Source: SIG622 sp045604705
Lineage (GTDB): Bacteria; Bacillota; Clostridia; Oscillospirales; CAG-382
Length of the DNA: 64,000 bases
NCBI GenBank assembly: GCA_045604705.1
Contig: JAZUOO010000066.1
Coordinates: forward strand, 1 to 64,000
Reading direction: 5' to 3'
Under the pieces are notes generated by a model, which worked only from the letters and a program-made list of their open reading frames with translations, was not told the DNA's origin and ran no database searches. Below are positions 52,766 through 60,882 of the stretch, piece by piece. Every line of letters starts with the position of its first letter. The first letter of the stretch is position 1. The translations under genes were made by a program, and so were the position numbers.

Positions 52766-53055
52766 TTAATATTTTTTTGAAAGATATACTATAATGAGTT
52801 CGCATGGCAAACCCAAAGACTTACCTTGTGGCTTCGTGCGAAAAAGATTAGGAGCGATATTAAAGGCATATGATTTTGTTCTTCGTCAGACAGACTTTAA
52901 AAGGGTATTTGTTGAAAGATTTCAGATTGTCGGGGGCGACAGGGAGAAGCTTGTGTCGGTTGACAACAAGAATTACCCGGCGATGCTTAATAAATTCTTC
53001 CCGAACCTGAACAAACGAAAATATTTTATTTTACCCGACGGCTGTCGGGCTTTTT
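52766..53055 (+). other. orphan transcription unit, possible small RNA or decayed gene
   Basis: TTAATA-18-TATAAT (52766-52795) and an intrinsic terminator CCCGAC-GGCT-GTCGGG plus five T (53034-53055) bound about 250 bases. A 100-codon frame from 52794 starts before the predicted RNA start and runs past the terminator, so it is doubtful. A 15-codon frame from 52804 and a ~45-codon frame after AGGAGCG near 52852 have no recognisable products. Could be an sRNA. Upstream, 52703-52751 holds an inverted repeat GCACAAT/ATTGTGC. Confidence 0.4.
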
Positions 53056-53244
53056 GCGTTATATTTTGTAAAAGTATTGCATTTTTTGTCGGATAATGGT
53101 AGAATAAATGGAATAGTCTTTTTATGGGAATTTTTCAAAAGACGGATTTGTTTTTTTACTCTTGTGATGCGGCTGATCTGTGAAACCGTGATCGGGAGGG
53201 TGTGTCTTTTGTAAATTATACCGATTTTCGGATAGGAGATTGTT

Positions 53245-55638
53245 ATGAAATTCAGGAAATTGTTGATAATAAGGAATAAGCCTGCTCTTTATTGCGCGGT
53301 TTTTATTCTGTACTTGTTTTTCGGAATTACATCAAACCTTGACGGGGCGGGGACAGCATTCGGTACATTACATATTATCGCTTCCGTTGCCTTTCTTGCG
53401 TTTCGCAGACCGGACGGAGAGTTTTTCAAGACATTCGGGATGATACTTTTTGCATCGGCTTTTGGACTTTTCTGGTCGCTTGCGGCAAAATATGTGTATT
53501 ATTATCCGTCACAGCGTTTTATTGATAAGTATGCCGGCGGGGAGCGTGAGATGGTTATTCGTATTGACAAGGTTGATTCTTACGGCAATGCGTATGCCAA
53601 TTACAATTGCAGTGTTCTTTTGTGCGAGGGTGTGGAAACGGAAAATGTTTTCGGAGTATATCCGTCTTTGAGACTCAGCTGTTTCGGCGGCGATTTTGCA
53701 CAAAAGGGTGATGTTGTTGCCGTAAAGGGTGAAATTACACTTCCCGAGGTTGAAACCGCAAGCGGATTTGAAGAGGAAAAGTATCTAAAGTCAAGACATA
53801 TCTTCATGAGCTGTGATTACAACGGAACAATGACTCTTCTTGAAAAGGGTAGCGAAAGCGGCTTTGACAGGGTACGCGACAGGCTATTGGACAATATTAC
53901 AAAATATGTCGGTAACAGTGTGGGAGATGAGACTGCTGTTGCAAGATGTATGCTTCTGGGTGATAAGACCTTGGTTACGAAACAGCTCAAGGAAACATTC
54001 AGAGCCGCTGGAATATCCCATGTTCTGAGCGTTTCCGGTTTGCATTTGTCAATACTTTTTATGACGGTATCTGCACTTTTCGGTCTTGGCAAAAGGTCAC
54101 CCAGGAGGAATTTTGTTTATGCGGAAGCAGTGTCATGTTTTTTTGTGCTTTTGTATATGGCACTTGCGGATTTTACGCCGTCCATCATGCGTGCAGGCTT
54201 TATGCTGATTTTTATGAATCTTTATTCTGTGGTAAGCTTTTACAAAAGAAGGCTGAGTGGTTTTCGAAAGGTCAAAGAAGTACCTCTTGGCGAAGCTGGT
54301 ATTGTCACAGATGACGGAAGCTACAACGTGAAGAGTTCTCAAAGATTTGTCGGAGCTTTTAATTCGGTTTCCGCACTGTTTTGCGCGGGAGCGATGATAC
54401 TGATAATATCGCCCTACTCTTTGTATGATGTTGGAATACAGCTTTCCTTTATGTCTACACTGGGTATACTTGTCGTTGTTTGGGTTTTTGGTTTTTTTGA
54501 CAACAAGAGGTTGAATCCCATAATTCGTGCGGTGTTGACGTCGCTGCTTATCACCTTATCTGCCGTAAGCTTTACATTGCCGATATGCATATATAATTTC
54601 GGATCGCTCTCAACGGTAAGTTTTATTTCAAATCTTATTGTAACGCCGGTCATGACTCCGCTTCTTGCGATACTGCTTGTGCTTGCACTGATCTCACTGC
54701 TTCCCGAAATCGGGGTGGTTACGACGGTATGTGTTTTCCTCGGACAAATCTCGGAAATACTGTGCGGTTTCTGCATCAGGGTGGCGAAATTTATCGGCGG
54801 CTTGAGCTTTTCGGTGATCCCTGCACGTGAAAGTATTGTACTTGTTGTTGTGTTTATGCTGTACGTTGTTTTTACGGTGGTTTGTCTGTTTCTTGGATTG
54901 AAACGGCTTTGTGCTGTTGGTTGCTTATCCGTTATGTGTCTTTATTTTGTGTATATGGGTATAAGTTTTTCGGCATTTCTTTCAGACTTTTCCGAGCCTT
55001 ACGTCAATTTCTGCACGGTGGGCACACGTCCTTATTTCTGCATTGCGGTGAGGGATGAAAGGATATTCTTTGATGACGCTTCGGGAATTGCTTCGGACAG
55101 TATAATCAGGAAGTCCCTCGGGGAGTCATTTTATCAGACAGATAACATATATGTTGTTGTACCGAACGGCGATGCTGACTTTGATTCTGTGCTGTTTAAT
55201 ATAGGCTATCTTGATAAAAGTGAGAAGATAAAGGCGGTTCTTTTGCCGTCGGACCAGATGTGTGAGAGTGCCGGTGTGAATCTTGACGGGTATGGGGAAT
55301 TTATCAGGGAACTTTCGGAAAAAGGTTTCAATATCGTTTATTACGGTTCGGAATTTAACGCCTGCGGGATAGAATTTAAAGCCGCTGCAGAGAACTGTTT
55401 TTCAGGGTTTATCTTTAATGATGTCAGTGTGATTTTTGCGTATTCCTATGATGAGGAATATGCGGATAAATTTTCTGCCGGCTCAAAGGCTTGTATATAC
55501 TTCTGCCAAAGTGCGGATAAGACGGATAATCTTGGTTACAAATCCGAGGCACAATTATTTGTTTCCTCTCATGTGCATACCAATGTACGTGGAGCGAATG
55601 CAATTCCTGTGAGGAAGCCGGCGGTTTTGGAAAAATAG
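53245..55638 (+). CDS. comEC: ComEC/Rec2-family DNA uptake channel protein
   Basis: 797 residues. Membrane segments at the N-terminus, a soluble OB-like domain (about 85-205), then the Competence domain with ETFRAAGISHVLSVSGLHLSIL and eight or more segments. The C-terminal ~220 residues occupy the place of the metallo-beta-lactamase domain but show no H-x-H-x-D-H. It imports single-stranded DNA in competent bacteria. GGAG lies 8 bases before the ATG. No comEA is adjacent. Confidence 0.88.
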   Translation: MKFRKLLIIRNKPALYCAVFILYLFFGITSNLDGAGTAFGTLHIIASVAFLAFRRPDGEFFKTFGMILFASAFGLFWSLAAKYVYYYPSQRFIDKYAGGEREMVIRIDKVDSYGNAYANYNCSVLLCEGVETENVFGVYPSLRLSCFGGDFAQKGDVVAVKGEITLPEVETASGFEEEKYLKSRHIFMSCDYNGTMTLLEKGSESGFDRVRDRLLDNITKYVGNSVGDETAVARCMLLGDKTLVTKQLKETFRAAGISHVLSVSGLHLSILFMTVSALFGLGKRSPRRNFVYAEAVSCFFVLLYMALADFTPSIMRAGFMLIFMNLYSVVSFYKRRLSGFRKVKEVPLGEAGIVTDDGSYNVKSSQRFVGAFNSVSALFCAGAMILIISPYSLYDVGIQLSFMSTLGILVVVWVFGFFDNKRLNPIIRAVLTSLLITLSAVSFTLPICIYNFGSLSTVSFISNLIVTPVMTPLLAILLVLALISLLPEIGVVTTVCVFLGQISEILCGFCIRVAKFIGGLSFSVIPARESIVLVVVFMLYVVFTVVCLFLGLKRLCAVGCLSVMCLYFVYMGISFSAFLSDFSEPYVNFCTVGTRPYFCIAVRDERIFFDDASGIASDSIIRKSLGESFYQTDNIYVVVPNGDADFDSVLFNIGYLDKSEKIKAVLLPSDQMCESAGVNLDGYGEFIRELSEKGFNIVYYGSEFNACGIEFKAAAENCFSGFIFNDVSVIFAYSYDEEYADKFSAGSKACIYFCQSADKTDNLGYKSEAQLFVSSHVHTNVRGANAIPVRKPAVLEK

Positions 55639-55689
55639 TTCGATTTTATATTAAATTGAATAAATATTGCACGCAGGAGGAACGAGTGC

Positions 55690-55761
55690 ATGGGCAAGTC
55701 GGAAATGACCGATGAGTTTATCACATTCTCAAAGCCGAAGTTAGTTAAAAGCACAACGTGA
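55690..55761 (+). CDS. possible 23-residue peptide gene
   Basis: ATG 55690 follows AGGAGG by 9 bases, 52 bases after the comEC stop and before the terminator. The 23 codons encode a soluble, lysine/threonine-rich peptide with no known relative. The strong ribosome site is the only support. Confidence 0.3.
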   Translation: MGKSEMTDEFITFSKPKLVKSTT

Positions 55762-55848
55762 ATTTATAATTTTTGGGGAAACAGTGTAAAACTAAGGTTC
55801 ATGGCAAATTCCCTTTATCTTGTTGAAATTGTCTGAATATAAAAACAG

Positions 55849-55880
55849 ATCCGTCTCTTTTTTCAGGAGGCGGATTTATT
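55849..55880 (+). terminator. comEC terminator
   Basis: Nine-bp stem ATCCGTCTC/GGAGGCGGAT region with one G-U, followed by TTATTTT. Confidence 0.7.
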
Positions 55881-55898
55881 TTCGTAGATAAGTGACAC

Positions 55899-55927
55899 TT
55901 GACAATATTCGGGTTCGGATTAATAAT
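55899..55927 (+). promoter_or_regulatory. promoter of the WG-repeat protein gene
   Basis: TTGACA, 17 bases, AATAAT. Leader of about 130 bases. Confidence 0.65.
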
Positions 55928-56064
55928 CACAAATACAGGTAACAGTACAAAATGGTTATTATCTACAAAAAACAATATATATGTTTATAACAATTACCCA
56001 GTGAGATTTTACACTTCCGAACGTTCTGTATTACAAAACAAAACATTTGAAAGGAGTTTTCAAA

Positions 56065-57141
56065 ATGAAAAAAAGAATTATATCAATCCTATTATCTGCA
56101 GCACTTACCGTATCGGCATTTACATCAATTGCAAGCGCACAGGACAGAGGCATTTTCAAGCTTGAGAATCACGGTGATTATCAAATTTTTTATACAACAA
56201 GAACAGCTCACGCCGCAATGCGAGTAGGAACAGTATGGCTGTATTCCGACTGCGGTGTGCTTGATAAAGACGGTAAGCTGCTGGTTGAGCCGATATACTA
56301 TAAAATAAATCCCCAAAAAGAGGGTAGAACACTGTTTGGCATTCAAAATGATGATTACACCATATCATACGGTTTTTTCGACGAAAATTGGCAACCCATG
56401 GCAGTAAAATACGACGAAGCTCGTGACTATTCCGAGGGCGTTGCGGTTGTCGGAATGAACATTGGAGCACCAAGCCCTATTGCTACAACCATGCGTTACG
56501 GTGTAATTGATAAGAACGGCAGCATTATTATCCCGACAGACTATCATCACATTGATGATGCAAAAGACGGAAAAATCGCAGTATATCTCGAAGAACAAAC
56601 CTACCCAATGACCGAGAGCAAGCCGAGAATAGGATATTTTTCCACAGACGGAACACTGCTTGAAGAACCGATATTCCGTCACGAAAATAAGGAGCATGAG
56701 GTTATAACATATGTAAATTCCGTAGCTTTCGGTGATATACGAGTCGGCAATACCACGCTTGAATATCCGATAGTAAGCATAAACAGCGTTGACAGATACG
56801 GCTGCTACTTGCCTCTTACATATGATAACTGCAAAATGCTCGGGCTTGGTATAAGCTGGACACCTGAGAGTGGTCTTGCCATCTGGAGCAAAGGTACAGA
56901 GCCTGTTGCAGGAGGTTTTGGTAAGAGCATAATGTCGGAGAACGGCAAAGCAGCAATGTCTCTGTATGACGGCGAAATAACAATAAACGGCAAAAAATAC
57001 GCCAACAGGGATGCTTCCATTCCTATGCTTTATTATAAAGACATAGTGTATTTCCCGCTGTATTGGTCACACGCAATGTATGAGCTGGGAATGAGCTATT
57101 CATACAGCCTTGAAAATGGAATGGTGATTACGGTGAATTAA
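56065..57141 (+). CDS. secreted WG-repeat protein with C-terminal stalk-like module
   Basis: 358 residues. Signal peptide ends near S-I-A-S-A. Residues ~30-230 carry WG-like repeats (GVLDKDGKLLVEPIY, YGVIDKNGSIIIPTDY). The last ~130 carry copper-amine-oxidase-N/stalk-like modules (CYLPLTYDNCKMLGLG and DIVYFPLYWSHAMYELG) shared with the next gene. Such proteins are usually cell-surface; function unknown. AAAGGAG precedes ATG 56065. A repeat of the flank family follows the stop directly. Confidence 0.75.
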   Translation: MKKRIISILLSAALTVSAFTSIASAQDRGIFKLENHGDYQIFYTTRTAHAAMRVGTVWLYSDCGVLDKDGKLLVEPIYYKINPQKEGRTLFGIQNDDYTISYGFFDENWQPMAVKYDEARDYSEGVAVVGMNIGAPSPIATTMRYGVIDKNGSIIIPTDYHHIDDAKDGKIAVYLEEQTYPMTESKPRIGYFSTDGTLLEEPIFRHENKEHEVITYVNSVAFGDIRVGNTTLEYPIVSINSVDRYGCYLPLTYDNCKMLGLGISWTPESGLAIWSKGTEPVAGGFGKSIMSENGKAAMSLYDGEITINGKKYANRDASIPMLYYKDIVYFPLYWSHAMYELGMSYSYSLENGMVITVN

Positions 57142-57216
57142 GAATCGGTGAACTTTAAAAACTCATTTAAAAAAGTGGTCACTGTCCATTGACCTCTGTT
57201 CACTGTCCACTCAAAG
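57142..57216. repeat. third copy of the GTCCACTTTTTT repeat, inverted
   Basis: On the minus strand 57178-57142 matches the tails at 39465-39514 and 51530-51574 (CCACTTTTTTAAATGA, then AGTTCACC). It is followed at 57179-57216 by two ACTGTCCA direct repeats that match the other ends of the family. Confidence 0.5.
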
Positions 57217-57249
57217 ACTGTAAATTATATGTATTACGGAGGATTAATC

Positions 57250-58896
57250 ATGAAACACACACTATCACTTTTATTCGGACTTTTTGTAACTTTAATACTT
57301 ACAATTGCGGCATCGGCGGTATCGGCAAATCTTCCGACCTTTGACGTAACCCTCAACGGCGTAAAGGTTGAGAATCAAAACAGGGAATATCCGCTTATTG
57401 TTTATAAGGATATTACATATTTCCCCATGACCTACTATGACTGCCGTTTTCTCGGGCTTATCACCGAGTGGGACAACGACACGAGAACTCTTTATATCAA
57501 CAAGGAAACTATCACCTGTGCATACAGAGATCAGAATCTGCCGTGGGCAAACGGAAGCATATTCGATCCGATCATCTGCGATTTCAATATAATCGTAAAC
57601 GGAAAAGTTATTGACAATTCCGCCGAGGAATATCCGCTTTTGACATTCCGTGACATTACATATTTTCCTCTTACATGGCGTTTTGCTTATGAAGAATTTG
57701 AATGGGACTACAGCTTTACATCCGAATCGGGACTTGTTATAAACTCCGATAACGACAAAACCAAGATTATAACTCTCCCCAACATACAGGGTTCTGCTGC
57801 ACTCGATGATCAATACTATTATTATAACGGCTCAATCGGCGAAAAGAATTACATATATCGTGCCCCTATATCTGAACCTTCAAAGGCAGAGATTATCTAC
57901 GAAATGCCAAATACTCCGCTATCAAGACAGGCTGCCTTCGTAAACAGCAGTGACGGTACCTATATTCAATATATTTCAGGGTCAAGTCCCGTTATGAGTA
58001 CTCGCAAATTCTATAAAATAAATTCCGACGGAACGGTAACCGAGGGTTATCCCGATAAATATTGGTACGGAAGTCACGGTTATACCGAAGTGAACGTAAG
58101 AAACGAGAACATCTCGGTAAAAGCGGCAACTCAATTCCCCGGCTCATCAACGGTAATAACCTATACTAAAGACGGCAAAACAGTTGAAGCCCCCGTACTT
58201 CCCGGCAGAGTGAGTCTGGGCTGCAGGATAGACGGCAATACTTTCGACAGGATACCTCTTGAGAATTGCATAAAAATATTCGGAGACAAGATTTACTACA
58301 CAGCCTTTGACTACGAACAGGAAAAAGCCGATAGCAATCTCTATGTTATAGACATGACCACGGGAGAGAACCAAAAGATACTTGACGGTGTCTGCGGCTT
58401 CCATGTTTATACAGGTTGGGTCAATGACCTTGACTCTGACAGCACAATGATAATCTACGGCGTGGACGGAAAGATTATGCGCTACACGGAAAAGAATAGG
58501 GAGATATGCGAAGTCCACTCATCCGCAGAAACCGCTGAAATGATTCTTGAAGCTGCAGCGGGAGATTATCAGATATACACACTGCAAAAATCCCTTGACG
58601 GAAGCAAGACAATAGTTCAGACCTTTGACTGCTATGCATCGGGACAGGGCAGCGTAAACGCGACGATATTCCAAACCGCAACGGGCACAACTCACACCGT
58701 ATACGGTAACAGACTGGTAGTTTGCACCTTTGGCGAATCACCGAATGACACAATCAGAACGATAGTCTTACCGTGGAACGACAACTATTTGGGCTTGCGC
58801 ACATCCGATGTAATCTCAAGTATATACATCTATGGCGATACTGTTCTCTATACTCTCAGTGACAATACCGTTGTTTTGGCGGAGCTTAAAAATTGA
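57250..58896 (+). CDS. secreted stalk-domain protein with propeller-like C-terminus
   Basis: 548 residues. Signal peptide (about 1-26). Two tandem stalk modules cover about 30-175: VTLNGVKVENQNREYPLI-YKDITYFPMTYYD and NIIVNGKVIDNSAEEYPLL-FRDITYFPLTWRF. From about 190 come regularly spaced beta repeats (IYRAPISEP, YVIDMTTGENQKIL, YLGLRT) like DUF5050 propellers. A paralogue of the previous protein's C-terminus. GGAGG precedes ATG 57250. Confidence 0.72.
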   Translation: MKHTLSLLFGLFVTLILTIAASAVSANLPTFDVTLNGVKVENQNREYPLIVYKDITYFPMTYYDCRFLGLITEWDNDTRTLYINKETITCAYRDQNLPWANGSIFDPIICDFNIIVNGKVIDNSAEEYPLLTFRDITYFPLTWRFAYEEFEWDYSFTSESGLVINSDNDKTKIITLPNIQGSAALDDQYYYYNGSIGEKNYIYRAPISEPSKAEIIYEMPNTPLSRQAAFVNSSDGTYIQYISGSSPVMSTRKFYKINSDGTVTEGYPDKYWYGSHGYTEVNVRNENISVKAATQFPGSSTVITYTKDGKTVEAPVLPGRVSLGCRIDGNTFDRIPLENCIKIFGDKIYYTAFDYEQEKADSNLYVIDMTTGENQKILDGVCGFHVYTGWVNDLDSDSTMIIYGVDGKIMRYTEKNREICEVHSSAETAEMILEAAAGDYQIYTLQKSLDGSKTIVQTFDCYASGQGSVNATIFQTATGTTHTVYGNRLVVCTFGESPNDTIRTIVLPWNDNYLGLRTSDVISSIYIYGDTVLYTLSDNTVVLAELKN

Positions 58897-58984
58897 CTTA
58901 TGTACGATTTTATATTTGGCAGGAGTGGTTTGAAATAATAAATAATTATTCGCAGCAATACTTACCTGTACCGCTGTAATAACG

Positions 58985-58998
58985 GCGGTATATACCGC
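58985..58998. promoter_or_regulatory. 14-base perfect palindrome
   Basis: GCGGTATATACCGC between converging genes. It also lies in an open frame from 58946 that encodes a hydrophobic stretch but has no start codon, perhaps a gene relic. Otherwise 58897-59068 is empty. Confidence 0.35.
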
Positions 58999-59068
58999 AG
59001 ACGAAACAAAATATCTCGTTTCCCGTTCTCTGAAGTATAGTGAGCTGAAACAGTCCGTACTTAAATGT

Positions 59069-60121
59069 TTAAATAAGTTTTATAAAAAGAATTGTATTTG
59101 GCATGACTTTGTAGCTTTCTGGGATATTGCCCTCGTAGACAAGCTCAAGGTCATGTTCCCGGTCAATCGCATAAATTTCACATTTTTTGCCGAAAATGCC
59201 TTTGAGGTCAAAGACAAGCTCATGTTCTGTGTCTTCGTAAGGGTTGAAGCTTGCGAGCAAAAATGCACCTTTGTCATCGTTTTTTGCACCTATGACATAG
59301 ACATGGTCTGCCGCGGTGTCGGAAGTGACCTCGATGCCGAGAGAGGAAATCTTCTCGAATGCTTCAAAGGCGAGACGGCATTTTTTGTTTTCTCCGTAGT
59401 TTTCCTTTCCGTAAATTGCAACATCGGCAGGAGTTTTCTGAAGCGAAATAAGGGATGCGACGGCAAAAGCGGCTTCCTTTGATTGAAGCTTTTGCGGGGC
59501 AGAGCCGGTTTGTGAACCGCTGTAGCACCATGATGTGATAATGTTCTCCGTTTCGCCAAAACCGTATTTATCAAGCAGTGTGCGTGCCGCATAGGTGTAG
59601 TTCTGCAGTTGCTCTGCCTTTGAGGCACTTTTTTGCCAGGAGAAGAAGTCAAGCGGTACGCGTTTGTCGTTTGAGAGGTAATTCATAAATTCGTGAACGT
59701 AGTCTGAGACACAATTGTCAAAACCACCTGCACCAAGCTTTATGTCGGGAAAGTCTTTTTTGAGGTTCAGGACGGATTCGGCATAGATTTCAAAGAATTT
59801 ACGGCAGGGGATGCTTTCAGTACCGTTGAGTGCACATATTTCGAAATATACTGCCCCTTTTTCAATACCGCCTTGGATGATGCTCCTGAACTTTTCCGTA
59901 AGGTCTTTGCCATTTGTACTGTCAGCGGGGAGTACCGTCACTTTTTTGCTGTCGGGGGCGGTTTCCGATATTGTCTTGATTTTTCCGACCGGCTTTGTGA
60001 AGTCAACAAGTATTTTTTCCCTTTTATCCTGCGGCTTGTGTTCGCCGGAGTTTTCATAGTGTATAAGATTTTTGAGTGCTTCAAGCTCTTCGAGGGAGGC
60101 TATTTTTTTAAATTTGTCCAT
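59069..60121 (-). CDS. glycosidase-like protein, possibly truncated GH39-type barrel
   Basis: 350 residues, cytoplasmic (no signal peptide). Residues ~150-215 recall GH39-like enzymes: KLGAGGFDNCVSDYVHEFM, DFFSWQKSA, LLDKYGFGETENIITSW. The C-terminal ~80 residues form a beta domain. The first part of a glycosidase barrel is missing and the expected acid/base N-E motif is not visible, so activity is doubtful. GGAGCAAATATC lies before the ATG; promoter TTGAAA-17-TATACT at 60154-60182. Confidence 0.5.
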   Translation of the reverse strand: MDKFKKIASLEELEALKNLIHYENSGEHKPQDKREKILVDFTKPVGKIKTISETAPDSKKVTVLPADSTNGKDLTEKFRSIIQGGIEKGAVYFEICALNGTESIPCRKFFEIYAESVLNLKKDFPDIKLGAGGFDNCVSDYVHEFMNYLSNDKRVPLDFFSWQKSASKAEQLQNYTYAARTLLDKYGFGETENIITSWCYSGSQTGSAPQKLQSKEAAFAVASLISLQKTPADVAIYGKENYGENKKCRLAFEAFEKISSLGIEVTSDTAADHVYVIGAKNDDKGAFLLASFNPYEDTEHELVFDLKGIFGKKCEIYAIDREHDLELVYEGNIPESYKVMPNTILFIKLI

Positions 60122-60153
60122 GATATTTGCTCCTTGGTTTTGAGTTTTTTATA

Positions 60154-60182
60154 AGTATAGCATATTTGGTAAGGGATTTCAA
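60154..60182 (-). promoter_or_regulatory. promoter of the glycosidase-like gene
   Basis: Minus strand TTGAAA, 17 bases, TATACT. Confidence 0.6.
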
Positions 60183-60344
60183 GGGGGAAGTTGGAGTTTT
60201 GGTTTTTGTATTGACATTTAGTGCAGGGGGTACATGATTCATAATTTGAAAAGTTCTTGGAAATTATAGATAACACAGAAATTTAATTGCATAAGAAATT
60301 TGAAAAACAGCTTAAAAAGCTGACTCTTACAGAGCAGAAGAATA

Positions 60345-60385
60345 TAAAACAAAAGAACGGTTCCCCGAAAAAGGAGAGCCGTTCC
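60345..60385 (-). terminator. ferredoxin terminator
   Basis: Minus strand stem GGAACGG.../...CCGTTC with inner pairs and a T-rich loop, then TTTTGTTTT. Confidence 0.75.
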
Positions 60386-60419
60386 TTCATTATTGTAAGT
60401 TATGTACCGAGCCTTATGC

Positions 60420-60590
60420 TTATTCAGCCTTGGGAGCTTCAACGGGACAAGTGTCTGCACATGTGCCGCAGTCAACACATTCATCAGCGTTGATTACGTA
60501 CTTGCCGTCCGCTTCGGAGATACATTCGGTAGGACAAGCGTCTGCGCAAGCGCCGCAGCCGATGCATTCGTCATTAATCTTGTATGCCAT
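60420..60590 (-). CDS. 2[4Fe-4S] ferredoxin
   Basis: 56 residues, a short gene with two complete clostridial cluster motifs: CIGCGACADACP (about 9-20) and CVDCGTCADTCP (about 38-49). It is a low-potential electron carrier for hydrogenase, pyruvate:ferredoxin oxidoreductase and similar enzymes. The ATG follows GGAGGTG by 7 bases. Own promoter (TTTTCA-17-TATAAT, 60650-60622) and terminator. Confidence 0.97.
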   Translation of the reverse strand: MAYKINDECIGCGACADACPTECISEADGKYVINADECVDCGTCADTCPVEAPKAE

Positions 60591-60621
60591 TGCTATACAC
60601 CTCCATGTTATTTTTCGTTTT

Positions 60622-60650
60622 ATTATAACACATATTATTGCGTTTGAAAA
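60622..60650 (-). promoter_or_regulatory. ferredoxin promoter
   Basis: Minus strand TTTTCA, 17 bases, TATAAT. The gap to hflX (60651-60882) holds only a TAGG-rich tract (about 60805-60840) and a TATAAT near 60747. Confidence 0.5.
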
Positions 60651-60882
60651 GGGGTATTTATAAATTTTTTTGTCTTTTTGTTTAAATTTACGGGGATTTA
60701 TCGACAGTTATGTGACAGTGTTCATTATCTGTTAACTTTTGTGTGTTATAATACATATTGTATTGGTATGTATATGAGAATGTTGGAAGAAATATGATGA
60801 AATAGAATTTAGGGTATAGGATTTAGGAACTAGGACCGGAGAAGGAAAAAAGCTTCGCTTATCCTAACCAAAAGGTGACTTT

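Noticed and set aside
52794..53096. 100-codon plus-strand frame
   Set aside because: It begins before the predicted RNA start and reads through the intrinsic terminator; no family is recognised.
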